Shown here: positions 1 to 5,883 of the stretch, in pieces
Numbering within the stretch: the stretch's first letter is position 1
Layout: each line of letters starts with the position of its first letter
DNA from: Phycisphaerae bacterium
GTDB lineage: Bacteria; Planctomycetota; Phycisphaerae; Sedimentisphaerales; SG8-4
Direction of reading: 5' to 3'
Assembly: GCA_030603035.1 (NCBI GenBank)
Contig: JAUVYQ010000110.1
Span: forward strand, 1 to 8,734
DNA: 8,734 nt
Notes under the pieces: model-generated
The model's input: the letters and a program-made list of their open reading frames with translations, nothing else
Told to the model about the DNA's origin: nothing
Databases searched by the model: none
Program-made: the position numbers and the translations under genes

Positions 1-94
1 TTTATTCCGACAGCCAACTTCAAAAAAGGCTGTACTGCCTTGTGTCGCGGTCTTTAACTACTTCTAAAACAAATACTTACATTGGCCCTTGTTG

Positions 95-120
95 GCACAC
101 ACAATTATGCGTGTTTGTGC
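95..120. repeat. Imperfect inverted repeat GCACACACA / TGTTTGTGC
   Basis: Two 9-nt arms (95-103 and 112-120) are complementary at 8 of 9 positions around an 8-nt loop. There is no T-run after it on either strand, so it does not look like an intrinsic terminator. It could be a protein-binding site or a degraded mobile palindrome; nothing in the sequence decides this. Confidence 0.35.
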
Positions 121-296
121 AATTACAATAAGACACAAGGGATTTTTTGGCGAAATAGTTAATCCAATTGTTCATAACAGTTCAAAATCAGCATACTTAC
201 CCCGTGAACGGTTACCATCCAATTAAATTTGCTTCGTTCGATAATTGTATCAGGTTAAAAACGGCGTGTCCAATCCAAAGTGAGCTAAAGTTAAAT

Positions 297-318
297 GGTG
301 GTGTAAACCCCACCCTAC
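297..318. repeat. GGTGG...CCACCCTAC palindromic repeat
   Basis: A short hairpin with arms GGTGG (297-301) and CCACC (310-314) is followed by CTAC. The pattern of a GGTGG/CCACC stem ending in CCCTAC(A) resembles interspersed 'TAGGGTGGGTT...' palindromes that I know from intergenic regions of several phyla. Copy number in this genome cannot be seen, so the assignment to a repeat family is an inference. Confidence 0.35.
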
Positions 319-343
319 AGTGCTTTGGGTCGCTTTATAATAG

Positions 344-428
344 TGTCATTGCGAGTCCACCAGAGGCGGAAAGCAATCTCAAATCTAAGCGAGGAGATCG
401 CTTCGTCGCTGTGCTGCTCGCAATGACA
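344..428. repeat. 85-bp nested palindrome of the TGTCATTGCGAG type
   Basis: The outer arms TGTCATTGCGAG (344-355) and CTCGCAATGACA (417-428) are a perfect 12-bp inverted repeat. An inner pair, AGCAATCTC (372-380) and GAGATCGCT (394-402), is complementary with one mismatch, so the element can fold as a two-tier hairpin. This 'TGTCATTGCGAG...AGCAATCTC' pattern is a known kind of non-coding interspersed palindrome in many bacterial genomes (MITE/REP-like). It ends 51 nt before the start codon at 480, so it lies in the probable leader or promoter region of that gene. No flanking target duplication is obvious. Confidence 0.75.
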
Positions 429-479
429 TGGTACTTTTAAATGCTTGAATGTGAAGAAGCGGACGCTATAGTTGTTTCT

Positions 480-1235
480 ATGAGTAAATCCGTGTTATAT
501 TTAGGTGACACCAGCCTGAAAGGTGCCGGTGCATATCTGGCTGGGGTTATGAGCTTTTATCGTCTCAGCTTTGACTATCTGGCCTGCGACCAGAAGTTTG
601 GCCACTCACTTCTTAGCGAAAACTATGCGGCCATTATAATAAGCGATTATCCAGCTCGGAACTTCTCGCCGGGTCAACTAAATTCCATTGCCGAGCAAGT
701 CAACGCCGGCGTAGGCCTTTTAATGATTGGCGGCTGGGAGTCATTCACAGGCGCTAATCGTGAATACACCGATGCTATCTTAAAAGAAGTTCTGCCGGTG
801 GTTATGGAATCCAGCGATGACCGGGTAAATTGCTACCAGCCGTGTCTGATTGAAAAAGTCTGTGAACACAAAATAGTTAATTCTTTGCCTTTCGACCAGA
901 ACCCACCTGTTATTGGCGGTTTTAACCGCCTGCAGAGTAAGCCCACAAGCACCACAGTTCTGCTTGCGCGCAGATTCGAAGTTTTTCGCCAGGCAGACAA
1001 GTTCATATTTACACCTTTCGAAAAACCCGGCCCTCTATTGGTCGTCGGTTCATACGGAAAGGGCAGGGTATGTGCTTTTGCCAGTGATGTCGCTCCTCAC
1101 TGGGCCGCGGGATTGGTCGATTGGGGCGACAGCAGAATCGAAGCCCAGGCAGCAGCAGCAGAGCCTATAGAAGTCGGCAACTGGTATGCCAGGCTGTTCG
1201 CCAATATGGTTAGCTGGACGGCTGGTAAACTCTAA
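480..1235 (+). CDS. GATase1-like (DUF1355-type) putative glutamine amidotransferase
   Basis: A 251-residue cytoplasmic protein with the class I glutamine-amidotransferase-like fold seen in PF07090/DUF1355 proteins. The family hallmarks are visible: the N-terminal strand VLYLGDTSLKGAGAYLAG (5-22), the ISDYPA turn (54-59), LLMIGGWESF (80-89) at the nucleophile-elbow position, DDRVN (113-117), PPVIGGFNR (142-150), LLVVGSYGKGR (186-196), and SDVAPHW (202-208) near the end. The elbow carries no cysteine of the G-x-C-x-G type, so amidotransferase activity is doubtful and the biochemical role is unknown. I prefer the ATG at 480 because homology begins at MSKSVLYLGD; an in-frame ATG at 441 would add 13 unrelated residues and abuts the palindrome. 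Neither start has a clear Shine-Dalgarno. No signal peptide or membrane segment. The gene stands alone on the plus strand and converges on the minus-strand cluster, with 55 nt between stop codons. Confidence 0.8.
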   Translation: MSKSVLYLGDTSLKGAGAYLAGVMSFYRLSFDYLACDQKFGHSLLSENYAAIIISDYPARNFSPGQLNSIAEQVNAGVGLLMIGGWESFTGANREYTDAILKEVLPVVMESSDDRVNCYQPCLIEKVCEHKIVNSLPFDQNPPVIGGFNRLQSKPTSTTVLLARRFEVFRQADKFIFTPFEKPGPLLVVGSYGKGRVCAFASDVAPHWAAGLVDWGDSRIEAQAAAAEPIEVGNWYARLFANMVSWTAGKL

Positions 1236-1290
1236 TCCGCATTCTCAACGCACGGCCGCAACCGTCTTCTTCTTTCATCTGCACTTGCAC

Positions 1291-2571
1291 TCAGATATTC
1301 GCTTGACGAACTATGGTTTCAACCAGTGCTGAGAAATATTCCCTGGCCGTTTTCACGTCGGTGCTCGAATAGTTCAATTTGGCCAACGCATTGTAGAATT
1401 GTTTGTCGCCGCCGGGTTCGGCGTGGGTCACCCTGTCTAATTCCGTGTTCAGCCCGGCCGTGGCCTCTGCATAACCGGTCTCATCGGTCGCGGCGGCTTC
1501 GAGCCGGGCTTTTATCTCCTCATTCCACCGAGTAGCGAGCGCTTTGTTCTTCTCTAAACTGTCGGGCCTGGAGTTCTCATCGCTTGCCAACAGATACTTG
1601 GCTATGTTATCACCGTAGGCCTCGAGGGCTTGCATATATTTATCTACTTTGACCGTAAACTCTTCGATTAGTCTTACTTCGAACTCGTCCAGGTTGTTTC
1701 TTTTGGCCCAGGCTACCCGAAGATTACACCATCTTTGAAAAGCTATCGTTGTTGCCATCTGGCGGATGAGAACCTCGTATTTCGCCGTCTGCTCCTTGAG
1801 AACCTTGACCTTGGAGACATCCAGCACCAACGGCTTCTCGATGTTTCCACCGCCGACCAATTTGTCGTCCCCGTATATTCCGGGGTTGACCCTTGATTTG
1901 GCAGCGACAACAGTACCAAGACCTATCACAACAGGAGCAATGATACTGGTATGACCGCCTATAAAGACATATCTTGTCGGTGCGCCGTCACAAGCTAAGA
2001 ATGGAGACTCGATAGAGCCTACTACGGTGGACGGCTTGATCAGCGCTGCAACAGTAGCCCCAAAGGGCAGGAAATTGAAATTAAGTGTCCCCGACCCCAC
2101 CTCCGCACCCACTTCCAGGCGCGGGCTCGTACCGCCCAGCATAAGGACGTTACAGAAGTTTATCAACGAGCCCAGAGTTGTCTTGTATCCTAAGACCGTT
2201 GTTTTGGTATCTACGTTGTGGGCACTGTTTGATTCTTCTTCCCAGGCGCTGTGGCCGCGAACCCTGGCCCAGCCGACGGTGGAGCACCTGTCCAGAAGTA
2301 CCGAGTCCGCGTACTCCCCGGCAGCCAGGCTGCAATTTCTTCCAATCAAGCTGTTCCTGATGACAGCGGCACCCTGGATTTCGGTGCCGGCTCCAATCAT
2401 CGTCTCTGCCCCGAGAATCTTCGTTCCCGGGCCGATAACCACTCCCGCCTCCACGTTATCAAGATTGACTTCTTCGCCAATAATGACCGATTCCGGCGCT
2501 GGGATGATTACTGCTTTCGCACTAAGTTTCTCCAACAGGGCTCGATTAGCCACAACGTTGTTATCCACCAT
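1291..2571 (-). CDS. GlmU-like left-handed beta-helix protein with helical C-terminal domain
   Basis: A 426-residue protein. Residues ~22-100 are hexapeptide-type repeats (for example IGPGTKILGAETMIGAGTEI within 46-65). Next come the signature blocks HSAWEEESNSAHNVDTKTT (107-125) and GSLINFCNVLMLGGTS (134-149), then further helix coils (~200-240), all typical of the GlmU-like 'UDP-N-acetylglucosamine pyrophosphorylase' proteins of planctomycetes. The N-terminal nucleotidyltransferase domain of true GlmU is absent, and residues ~255-426 form a charged, probably all-helical domain of unknown role. A transferase or scaffold function on sugar nucleotides is plausible but unproven; H107 and H118 are candidate active-site histidines. 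The ATG at 2571 has a good Shine-Dalgarno (AGAAGGAG) 5 nt upstream. It lies 22 nt after the DUF692-like gene, so the two are very probably co-transcribed. No signal peptide. The reading frame on the opposite strand (2027-2599) is a shadow. Confidence 0.8.
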   Translation of the reverse strand: MVDNNVVANRALLEKLSAKAVIIPAPESVIIGEEVNLDNVEAGVVIGPGTKILGAETMIGAGTEIQGAAVIRNSLIGRNCSLAAGEYADSVLLDRCSTVGWARVRGHSAWEEESNSAHNVDTKTTVLGYKTTLGSLINFCNVLMLGGTSPRLEVGAEVGSGTLNFNFLPFGATVAALIKPSTVVGSIESPFLACDGAPTRYVFIGGHTSIIAPVVIGLGTVVAAKSRVNPGIYGDDKLVGGGNIEKPLVLDVSKVKVLKEQTAKYEVLIRQMATTIAFQRWCNLRVAWAKRNNLDEFEVRLIEEFTVKVDKYMQALEAYGDNIAKYLLASDENSRPDSLEKNKALATRWNEEIKARLEAAATDETGYAEATAGLNTELDRVTHAEPGGDKQFYNALAKLNYSSTDVKTAREYFSALVETIVRQANI

Positions 2572-2593
2572 TTTTTCTCCTTCTGTTTCTGTA

Positions 2594-3496
2594 TCATAGC
2601 GGTGCTATCGTATATCCGGACCGCTCCAACACATCTCTCAACAATTCGAGCTGGGCTATGACGTCCTCGAACGTTTCCAGTGTCACTGCTGCCAGGCCTG
2701 TCATACGCCCGGATTTCAGGGCCTCTTCGAAGTATTCCACTTCTCGCTGGCCTGGCTTATTGATGGGATGATGTGTATCGTGGGCCAGCCCATCCTTTCT
2801 CCCGGCACCGGACATGTGCACCTCAGCGACCTTTTCCAGAGGCAGCTTATAGATAAAAGACATAACGTCATCGTAGCCCATATTTTGTGCACTGCAGTTA
2901 GCGTGCCCAAAATCGAGCAGCATTCGGCAGCCGCCGGCGGTCAATATGTCGTTAATGAAATCGGGGTCACAGACGTACTCGTAGGCCCCGCTCTTGTCTT
3001 TCGGGTTATAATCGAGGTTTTCCAGAATTATCTCGCCCCTTTTGAGATACGTCTTTTTCACGAACGATATGCTGTCGAGGATTCTTTGCCTGACCACGTC
3101 CTCCGGAAGGACTTCAGACAGGCCCCTGGTGAAGTCGAACTGCCCGCCCGATTTAAGTTTCTCGCAGGAGAACCCCAGATGAAACGAGAACAACTCCGGA
3201 TCGAACATATCGATTACCCGTGCAAACTCATCGCCGAGCTGGTCCTTGAAGGCTGAGTTCGCCATATTCAGGATATCATCGCCCTTGGTGGGGTACTGAG
3301 CGTGCAGAATCAAGGGTTTTCCGTCTCCAAGCACCCTGACTCTTTCCTTCAAAAGCCCCAAGGTCTTCAAGTACTTGCCTTCAACGTGCGTGACGTGGTC
3401 AAACACCTCTCTAATCTGTGCTGCTTCTTTCTTGTTGATGGTTTCCTGCCGCATTACCGGCTGTTCCATAATGCCCAAGCTTACTTTCTTCGCCAT
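2594..3496 (-). CDS. DUF692/MNIO-like TIM-barrel protein, putative metalloenzyme
   Basis: A 300-residue soluble protein whose sequence follows the DUF692 pattern (PF05114; multinuclear non-heme iron oxidative enzymes). Seen in order: ILHAQYPT (63-70), SFHLGFS (104-110), IILENLDY (156-163), YEYVCDPDFIND (172-183), RMLLDFGHANCSAQNMG (191-207), LPLEKVAEVHMSG (218-230), DTHHP (240-244) and VTLETFED (271-278). H106, E159, D195, H198, H227, D240, H242 and E274 are candidate metal ligands. Characterised relatives (methanobactin and 3-thiaglutamate pathway enzymes) oxidise cysteine-containing peptides, usually with a partner protein; neither a precursor nor a partner is recognisable here, so the substrate is unknown. 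A more general xylose-isomerase-like TIM barrel is the alternative. The ATG at 3496 has an AAGGAAG ribosome-binding site about 7 nt upstream. The beta-helix gene follows at 22 nt; the ROK gene ends 169 nt upstream, with a terminator-like hairpin between. Confidence 0.7.
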   Translation of the reverse strand: MAKKVSLGIMEQPVMRQETINKKEAAQIREVFDHVTHVEGKYLKTLGLLKERVRVLGDGKPLILHAQYPTKGDDILNMANSAFKDQLGDEFARVIDMFDPELFSFHLGFSCEKLKSGGQFDFTRGLSEVLPEDVVRQRILDSISFVKKTYLKRGEIILENLDYNPKDKSGAYEYVCDPDFINDILTAGGCRMLLDFGHANCSAQNMGYDDVMSFIYKLPLEKVAEVHMSGAGRKDGLAHDTHHPINKPGQREVEYFEEALKSGRMTGLAAVTLETFEDVIAQLELLRDVLERSGYTIAPL

Positions 3497-3600
3497 TGTC
3501 TACTTCCTTTCTTTGTGAAACACAATAACTGTACATAGACCAATAATTGAGAATAAAACGAAACCCCGAATGCTAACCAACCGTACAAAGTAAATCAATC

Positions 3601-3632
3601 AAAAAATGGTAAATCAAGCAAAATTTTACCAT
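3601..3632 (-). terminator. Possible intrinsic terminator of the ROK gene
   Basis: On the minus strand, 33 nt after the ROK stop codon, ATGGTAAA (3632-3625) pairs perfectly with TTTACCAT (3613-3606) across an 11-nt loop and is followed directly by more T residues (3605-3601). The geometry fits a rho-independent terminator, but the 8-bp stem is AT-rich, so termination may be partial. It separates the ROK gene from the DUF692-like gene, which therefore probably has its own promoter in 3497-3600; I could not identify a convincing -35/-10 pair there. Confidence 0.45.
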
Positions 3633-3665
3633 CGGTCGCCATTTTGGGTTGGGGTATAGCCAGAT

Positions 3666-4640
3666 TTACAGCCTTTCATGCCGGCAGGCGTGCAGGGCCA
3701 GTGCAGCGCTGCCGATTATGCCGGCATCTTCTCCCAGTGTGGCAAAACATATTTCGACCGGCTCTTTCTTCAAAGACCAGATATATTCGTTGAAGAAATC
3801 CTGTATTCGGCTCAACAGCACATCACCTGCACCAATCATCCCGCCGGCAAAAACTATCCGCTTCGGCTCTGTGGTATGCAGCATATTGACGCAGACAATT
3901 GCAAGTGCTTTAGCCGTCTCATCGGTTATTTGTTTGGCCAGCTCATCGCCTGCCGCCAGATGCTCGTAAACATCTTTGCAGCTTATTTCGCCGTTTTCAT
4001 CAAGCAGTTTTTTCAGACTCGATTGTACCCCGGCTTGGATAGCCTCGGTTGCTCTTTTCGCTGTCGAACTGGCTGACGCATAAGCTTCCACGCAGCCTTT
4101 TTGTCCGCAGCCGCACAGTCGGCCTTCCGGATAGATTATAATATGCCCAAGCTCTCCGGCATTATCCTCACAGCCGTGGACAAGCTCACCGTTGCAGATA
4201 ATTCCGCCTCCAATGCCGGTACCGAGCGTAAAAAAGACCATATCGTCGGCGCCTTTACCGGCCCCGACAACGTATTCACCCCAGCAGGCCACATTTGCGT
4301 CATTTTCAAAAACAACGGGTTTACCGAGCTGCTCACTTATCATCTGCCGGATAGGAACGTTTTTGAATTTTGGCAGGTTGGCAGCGGCTATTATGATGCC
4401 CTGCCGGTATTTCGCTGGCCCGGGAGTTCCCACACCTGTTGCGCCAACGTCCACCAGGGAAAGACCCGCATCAGCGAGCAGTTTCTCGAACGTCTGGGTT
4501 ATTCTGTCAACGACAACTCCCGGCCCCATATCCGCTTTGGTGACCACCGCTGTTTTGCGGATAAGCTTTAGCTCAGAGTCAAAGCAGCCAATTTTGATAT
4601 TGGTGCCGCCCAGATCGATGCCGACAAAGATTTCACTCAT
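3666..4640 (-). CDS. ROK-family sugar kinase (glucokinase-like)
   Basis: A 324-residue cytoplasmic ATP-dependent hexose kinase of the ROK family, usual length about 300-330. The phosphate-binding motif DLGGTNIK is at 9-16, the catalytic region ENDANVACWGEY at 112-123 with D114 as the probable base, the second glycine loop LGTGIGGGI at 139-147, and the zinc site is complete: ELGH (163-166) followed by CGCGQKGC (176-183), giving H166, C176, C178 and C183. VFAGGMIGAGD (263-273) is the C-terminal adenosine-side motif. There is no N-terminal helix-turn-helix, so this is a kinase rather than a ROK repressor. Glucose is the most likely substrate, but N-acetylglucosamine or N-acetylmannosamine cannot be excluded. 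The ATG at 4640 is preceded by GAGG with 8 nt spacing, inside a short TCGT heptamer repeat. With galE upstream it fits hexose activation. Confidence 0.92.
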   Translation of the reverse strand: MSEIFVGIDLGGTNIKIGCFDSELKLIRKTAVVTKADMGPGVVVDRITQTFEKLLADAGLSLVDVGATGVGTPGPAKYRQGIIIAAANLPKFKNVPIRQMISEQLGKPVVFENDANVACWGEYVVGAGKGADDMVFFTLGTGIGGGIICNGELVHGCEDNAGELGHIIIYPEGRLCGCGQKGCVEAYASASSTAKRATEAIQAGVQSSLKKLLDENGEISCKDVYEHLAAGDELAKQITDETAKALAIVCVNMLHTTEPKRIVFAGGMIGAGDVLLSRIQDFFNEYIWSLKKEPVEICFATLGEDAGIIGSAALALHACRHERL

Positions 4641-4836
4641 TTCTCGTACCTCGTGAATGTGTTTATGCGTTCACTCACCTACTCATCCACTCGTGGTCTG
4701 TAACACGATAAATGCGTGGTGGTTACTGGAAGTTGCTCCGAGCCATCCCCAAGCTCGTCCCGATTTTTCGGGACTCACTTGAGGCTGCCACCCATCAAAT
4801 TAGATGTTACAGAATACTCGTCTGCTCATTTACTTT
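4641..4836. other. galE-ROK intergenic gap with repeats
   Basis: This 196-nt gap holds three things. Next to the ROK start are two heptamers TTCTCGT and ACCTCGT (4641-4654) like those in front of galE. Then comes a degenerate 8-bp series, TTCACTCA, CCTACTCA, TCCACTCG (4670-4693). Finally there is the GTCCCGA hairpin at 4757-4774. No open frame or clear promoter is seen. The length of the gap makes a single uninterrupted galE-ROK transcript uncertain. Confidence 0.45.
4750..4781. repeat. GTCCCGA-TTTT-TCGGGAC hairpin repeat
   Basis: A perfect 7-bp stem GTCCCGA (4757-4763) / TCGGGAC (4768-4774) with a TTTT loop is flanked by a second pair CAAG/CTTG (4750-4753 / 4778-4781) across 3-nt internal loops. 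Weaker pairing continues outward to about 4743-4788. It lies 56 nt beyond the galE stop (minus strand), but no T-run follows the stem on that strand, so an interspersed palindrome is more likely than an intrinsic terminator. Confidence 0.55.
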
Positions 4837-5820
4837 TCAATCCTGGTAGCCGTCAGGGTGTTCGTTATGCCATTGCCAGGCGGTTTCGATTATTTTTTCC
4901 AGCTCGGGCAATTTGGTTTTCCAGCCGAGCTCATTTTTGGCCTTTGTGGCGTCGGATGTTAATACCGGTGCGTCGCCCGGCCGACGGTCTGCGGCTACAA
5001 CCTTAAAATCTTTACCCGAAACCTTTTTAACCGTTTCAATTACCTCTGCAACTGAATAGCCCTCGCTGTTGCCTAAGTTATATATCAACTCGCAGCTTTG
5101 GTCCAATTTGTTTAGTGCCAGCAGATGCGCCCTGCACAAATCGTCGATATGAATGTAGTCGCGAATGCAGGTTCCGTCCGGCGTAGGATAATCAGTTCCG
5201 TAAATTGGGATTTGGGGGCGTTTTCCCATCGCTGCTTGGATGGTCAGCGGAATCAGGTGCGATTCAGGCCGATGGTCTTCACCGAGCGAGGCGTTATTCC
5301 CTGCACCACAGGCATTGAAATATCTCAAAGATGCGTACCGCAATTTTCCCGTTTGGCTTTGGTAGTAACACATTCTTTCAGCCGCCCACTTGGTTTCCCC
5401 GTAAGGGTTAATCGGTTTTTTCGGAGAATCTTCAGTAATCGGCACTCGCTCAGGTCTGCCATATACCGCGGCGGTGCTGCTAAAAACAAGCTTGTGGACA
5501 TCGGCCGCTTCCATCGCGCTCAATAGGGTCTGCGTATTGGAAAGGTTGTTGCGATAGTACTTAAGCGGCGCCTGTACCGACTCGCCGACCTCAATGAGGG
5601 CGGCAAAGTGCATCACCGCCTCGATTTTGTCAATTTTGAGCGTCTTGACGAGCAATTCATAATCGGCTAAATCGCCCTGAACAAGGTCGGCGTGCCCGAC
5701 CGCCCGTCTATGGCCCGTGCTGAGATTGTCAAAAACCACCGGCTCATAACCTTCGGCAGCCAACATCGCTGTCATATTACTGCCGATATATCCTGCTCCG
5801 CCGCAAACCAGTATTCTCAT
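4837..5820 (-). CDS. galE: UDP-glucose 4-epimerase
   Basis: A 327-residue extended short-chain dehydrogenase that interconverts UDP-glucose and UDP-galactose (or their N-acetyl forms) with tightly bound NAD. Visible are the Rossmann motif GGAGYIG (7-13), D31 for NAD ribose binding in VVFDNLSTG (28-36), HFAAL (71-75), the catalytic SST (114-116) and YGETK with Y140 and K144, LRYFNACGA (165-173), and the substrate-binding RPGDAP (280-285). Length and motif order match bacterial GalE closely. No signal peptide; cytoplasmic. The ATG at 5820 matches the family start. Its upstream sequence is made entirely of TCGT-core heptamers, giving only a weak ACGAG-type ribosome-binding site. The lipoprotein gene ends 43 nt upstream and the ROK kinase follows after 196 nt. 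Confidence 0.95.
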   Translation of the reverse strand: MRILVCGGAGYIGSNMTAMLAAEGYEPVVFDNLSTGHRRAVGHADLVQGDLADYELLVKTLKIDKIEAVMHFAALIEVGESVQAPLKYYRNNLSNTQTLLSAMEAADVHKLVFSSTAAVYGRPERVPITEDSPKKPINPYGETKWAAERMCYYQSQTGKLRYASLRYFNACGAGNNASLGEDHRPESHLIPLTIQAAMGKRPQIPIYGTDYPTPDGTCIRDYIHIDDLCRAHLLALNKLDQSCELIYNLGNSEGYSVAEVIETVKKVSGKDFKVVAADRRPGDAPVLTSDATKAKNELGWKTKLPELEKIIETAWQWHNEHPDGYQD

Positions 5821-5883
5821 ATCTCGTTACTCGTATCTCGTTACTCGTATCTCGTATTTCGCTTCACTCTTCACTCTTCACGT
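5821..5883. repeat. Nine-unit degenerate heptamer tandem repeat before galE
   Basis: Nine consecutive 7-bp units can be read on the plus strand: ATCTCGT, TACTCGT, ATCTCGT, TACTCGT, ATCTCGT, ATTTCGC, TTCACTC, TTCACTC, TTCACGT. The first 28 bp are an exact 14-bp doublet. The array fills the whole lipoprotein-galE gap, touches the galE start codon, and runs into the lipoprotein gene, where it encodes the last residues and the stop codon. It resembles the short heptanucleotide tandem repeats (STRR) known from filamentous cyanobacteria in period, though not in sequence. Confidence 0.8.

Larger units (their letters stand above)
1..479. other. Gene-free, repeat-bearing intergenic region
   Basis: No gene is supported here. 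The only long open frame (168-440, TTG start) has no ribosome-binding site, no recognisable domain, and its last third is simply the translated palindrome at 344-428. The stretch holds several imperfect inverted repeats: ACAGCC/GGCTGT (10-15 / 28-33), GCACACACA/TGTTTGTGC (95-103 / 112-120, one mismatch), GGTGG/CCACC (297-301 / 310-314), and the long element at 344-428. A perfect TATAAT is present at 336-341 but has no good -35 at 16-18 bp. The region may contain the promoter of the gene at 480, which I cannot place confidently. Confidence 0.6.

Noticed and set aside
26..41. Minus-strand hairpin AAGGC/GCCTT followed by T residues as a terminator
   Set aside because: Only a 5-bp stem, and there is no minus-strand gene between it and the stop at 1291 for it to terminate.
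168..440. 90-residue plus-strand open frame with a TTG start
   Set aside because: No ribosome-binding site, no recognisable domain, and its C-terminal third is the translated 344-428 palindrome.
2027..2599. 190-residue plus-strand frame opposite the GlmU-like gene
   Set aside because: Antisense shadow of a gene with clear family motifs; its P/S/R-rich composition has no domain and no ribosome-binding site.
2768..3256. 162-residue plus-strand frame opposite the DUF692-like gene
   Set aside because: Antisense shadow; the minus-strand protein has conserved motifs throughout.
3573..3632. 19-residue minus-strand frame between ROK and the DUF692-like gene, considered as an MNIO precursor peptide
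   Set aside because: Its start lies in the terminator-like stem, there is no ribosome-binding site, and the two cysteines are not in a known precursor pattern.
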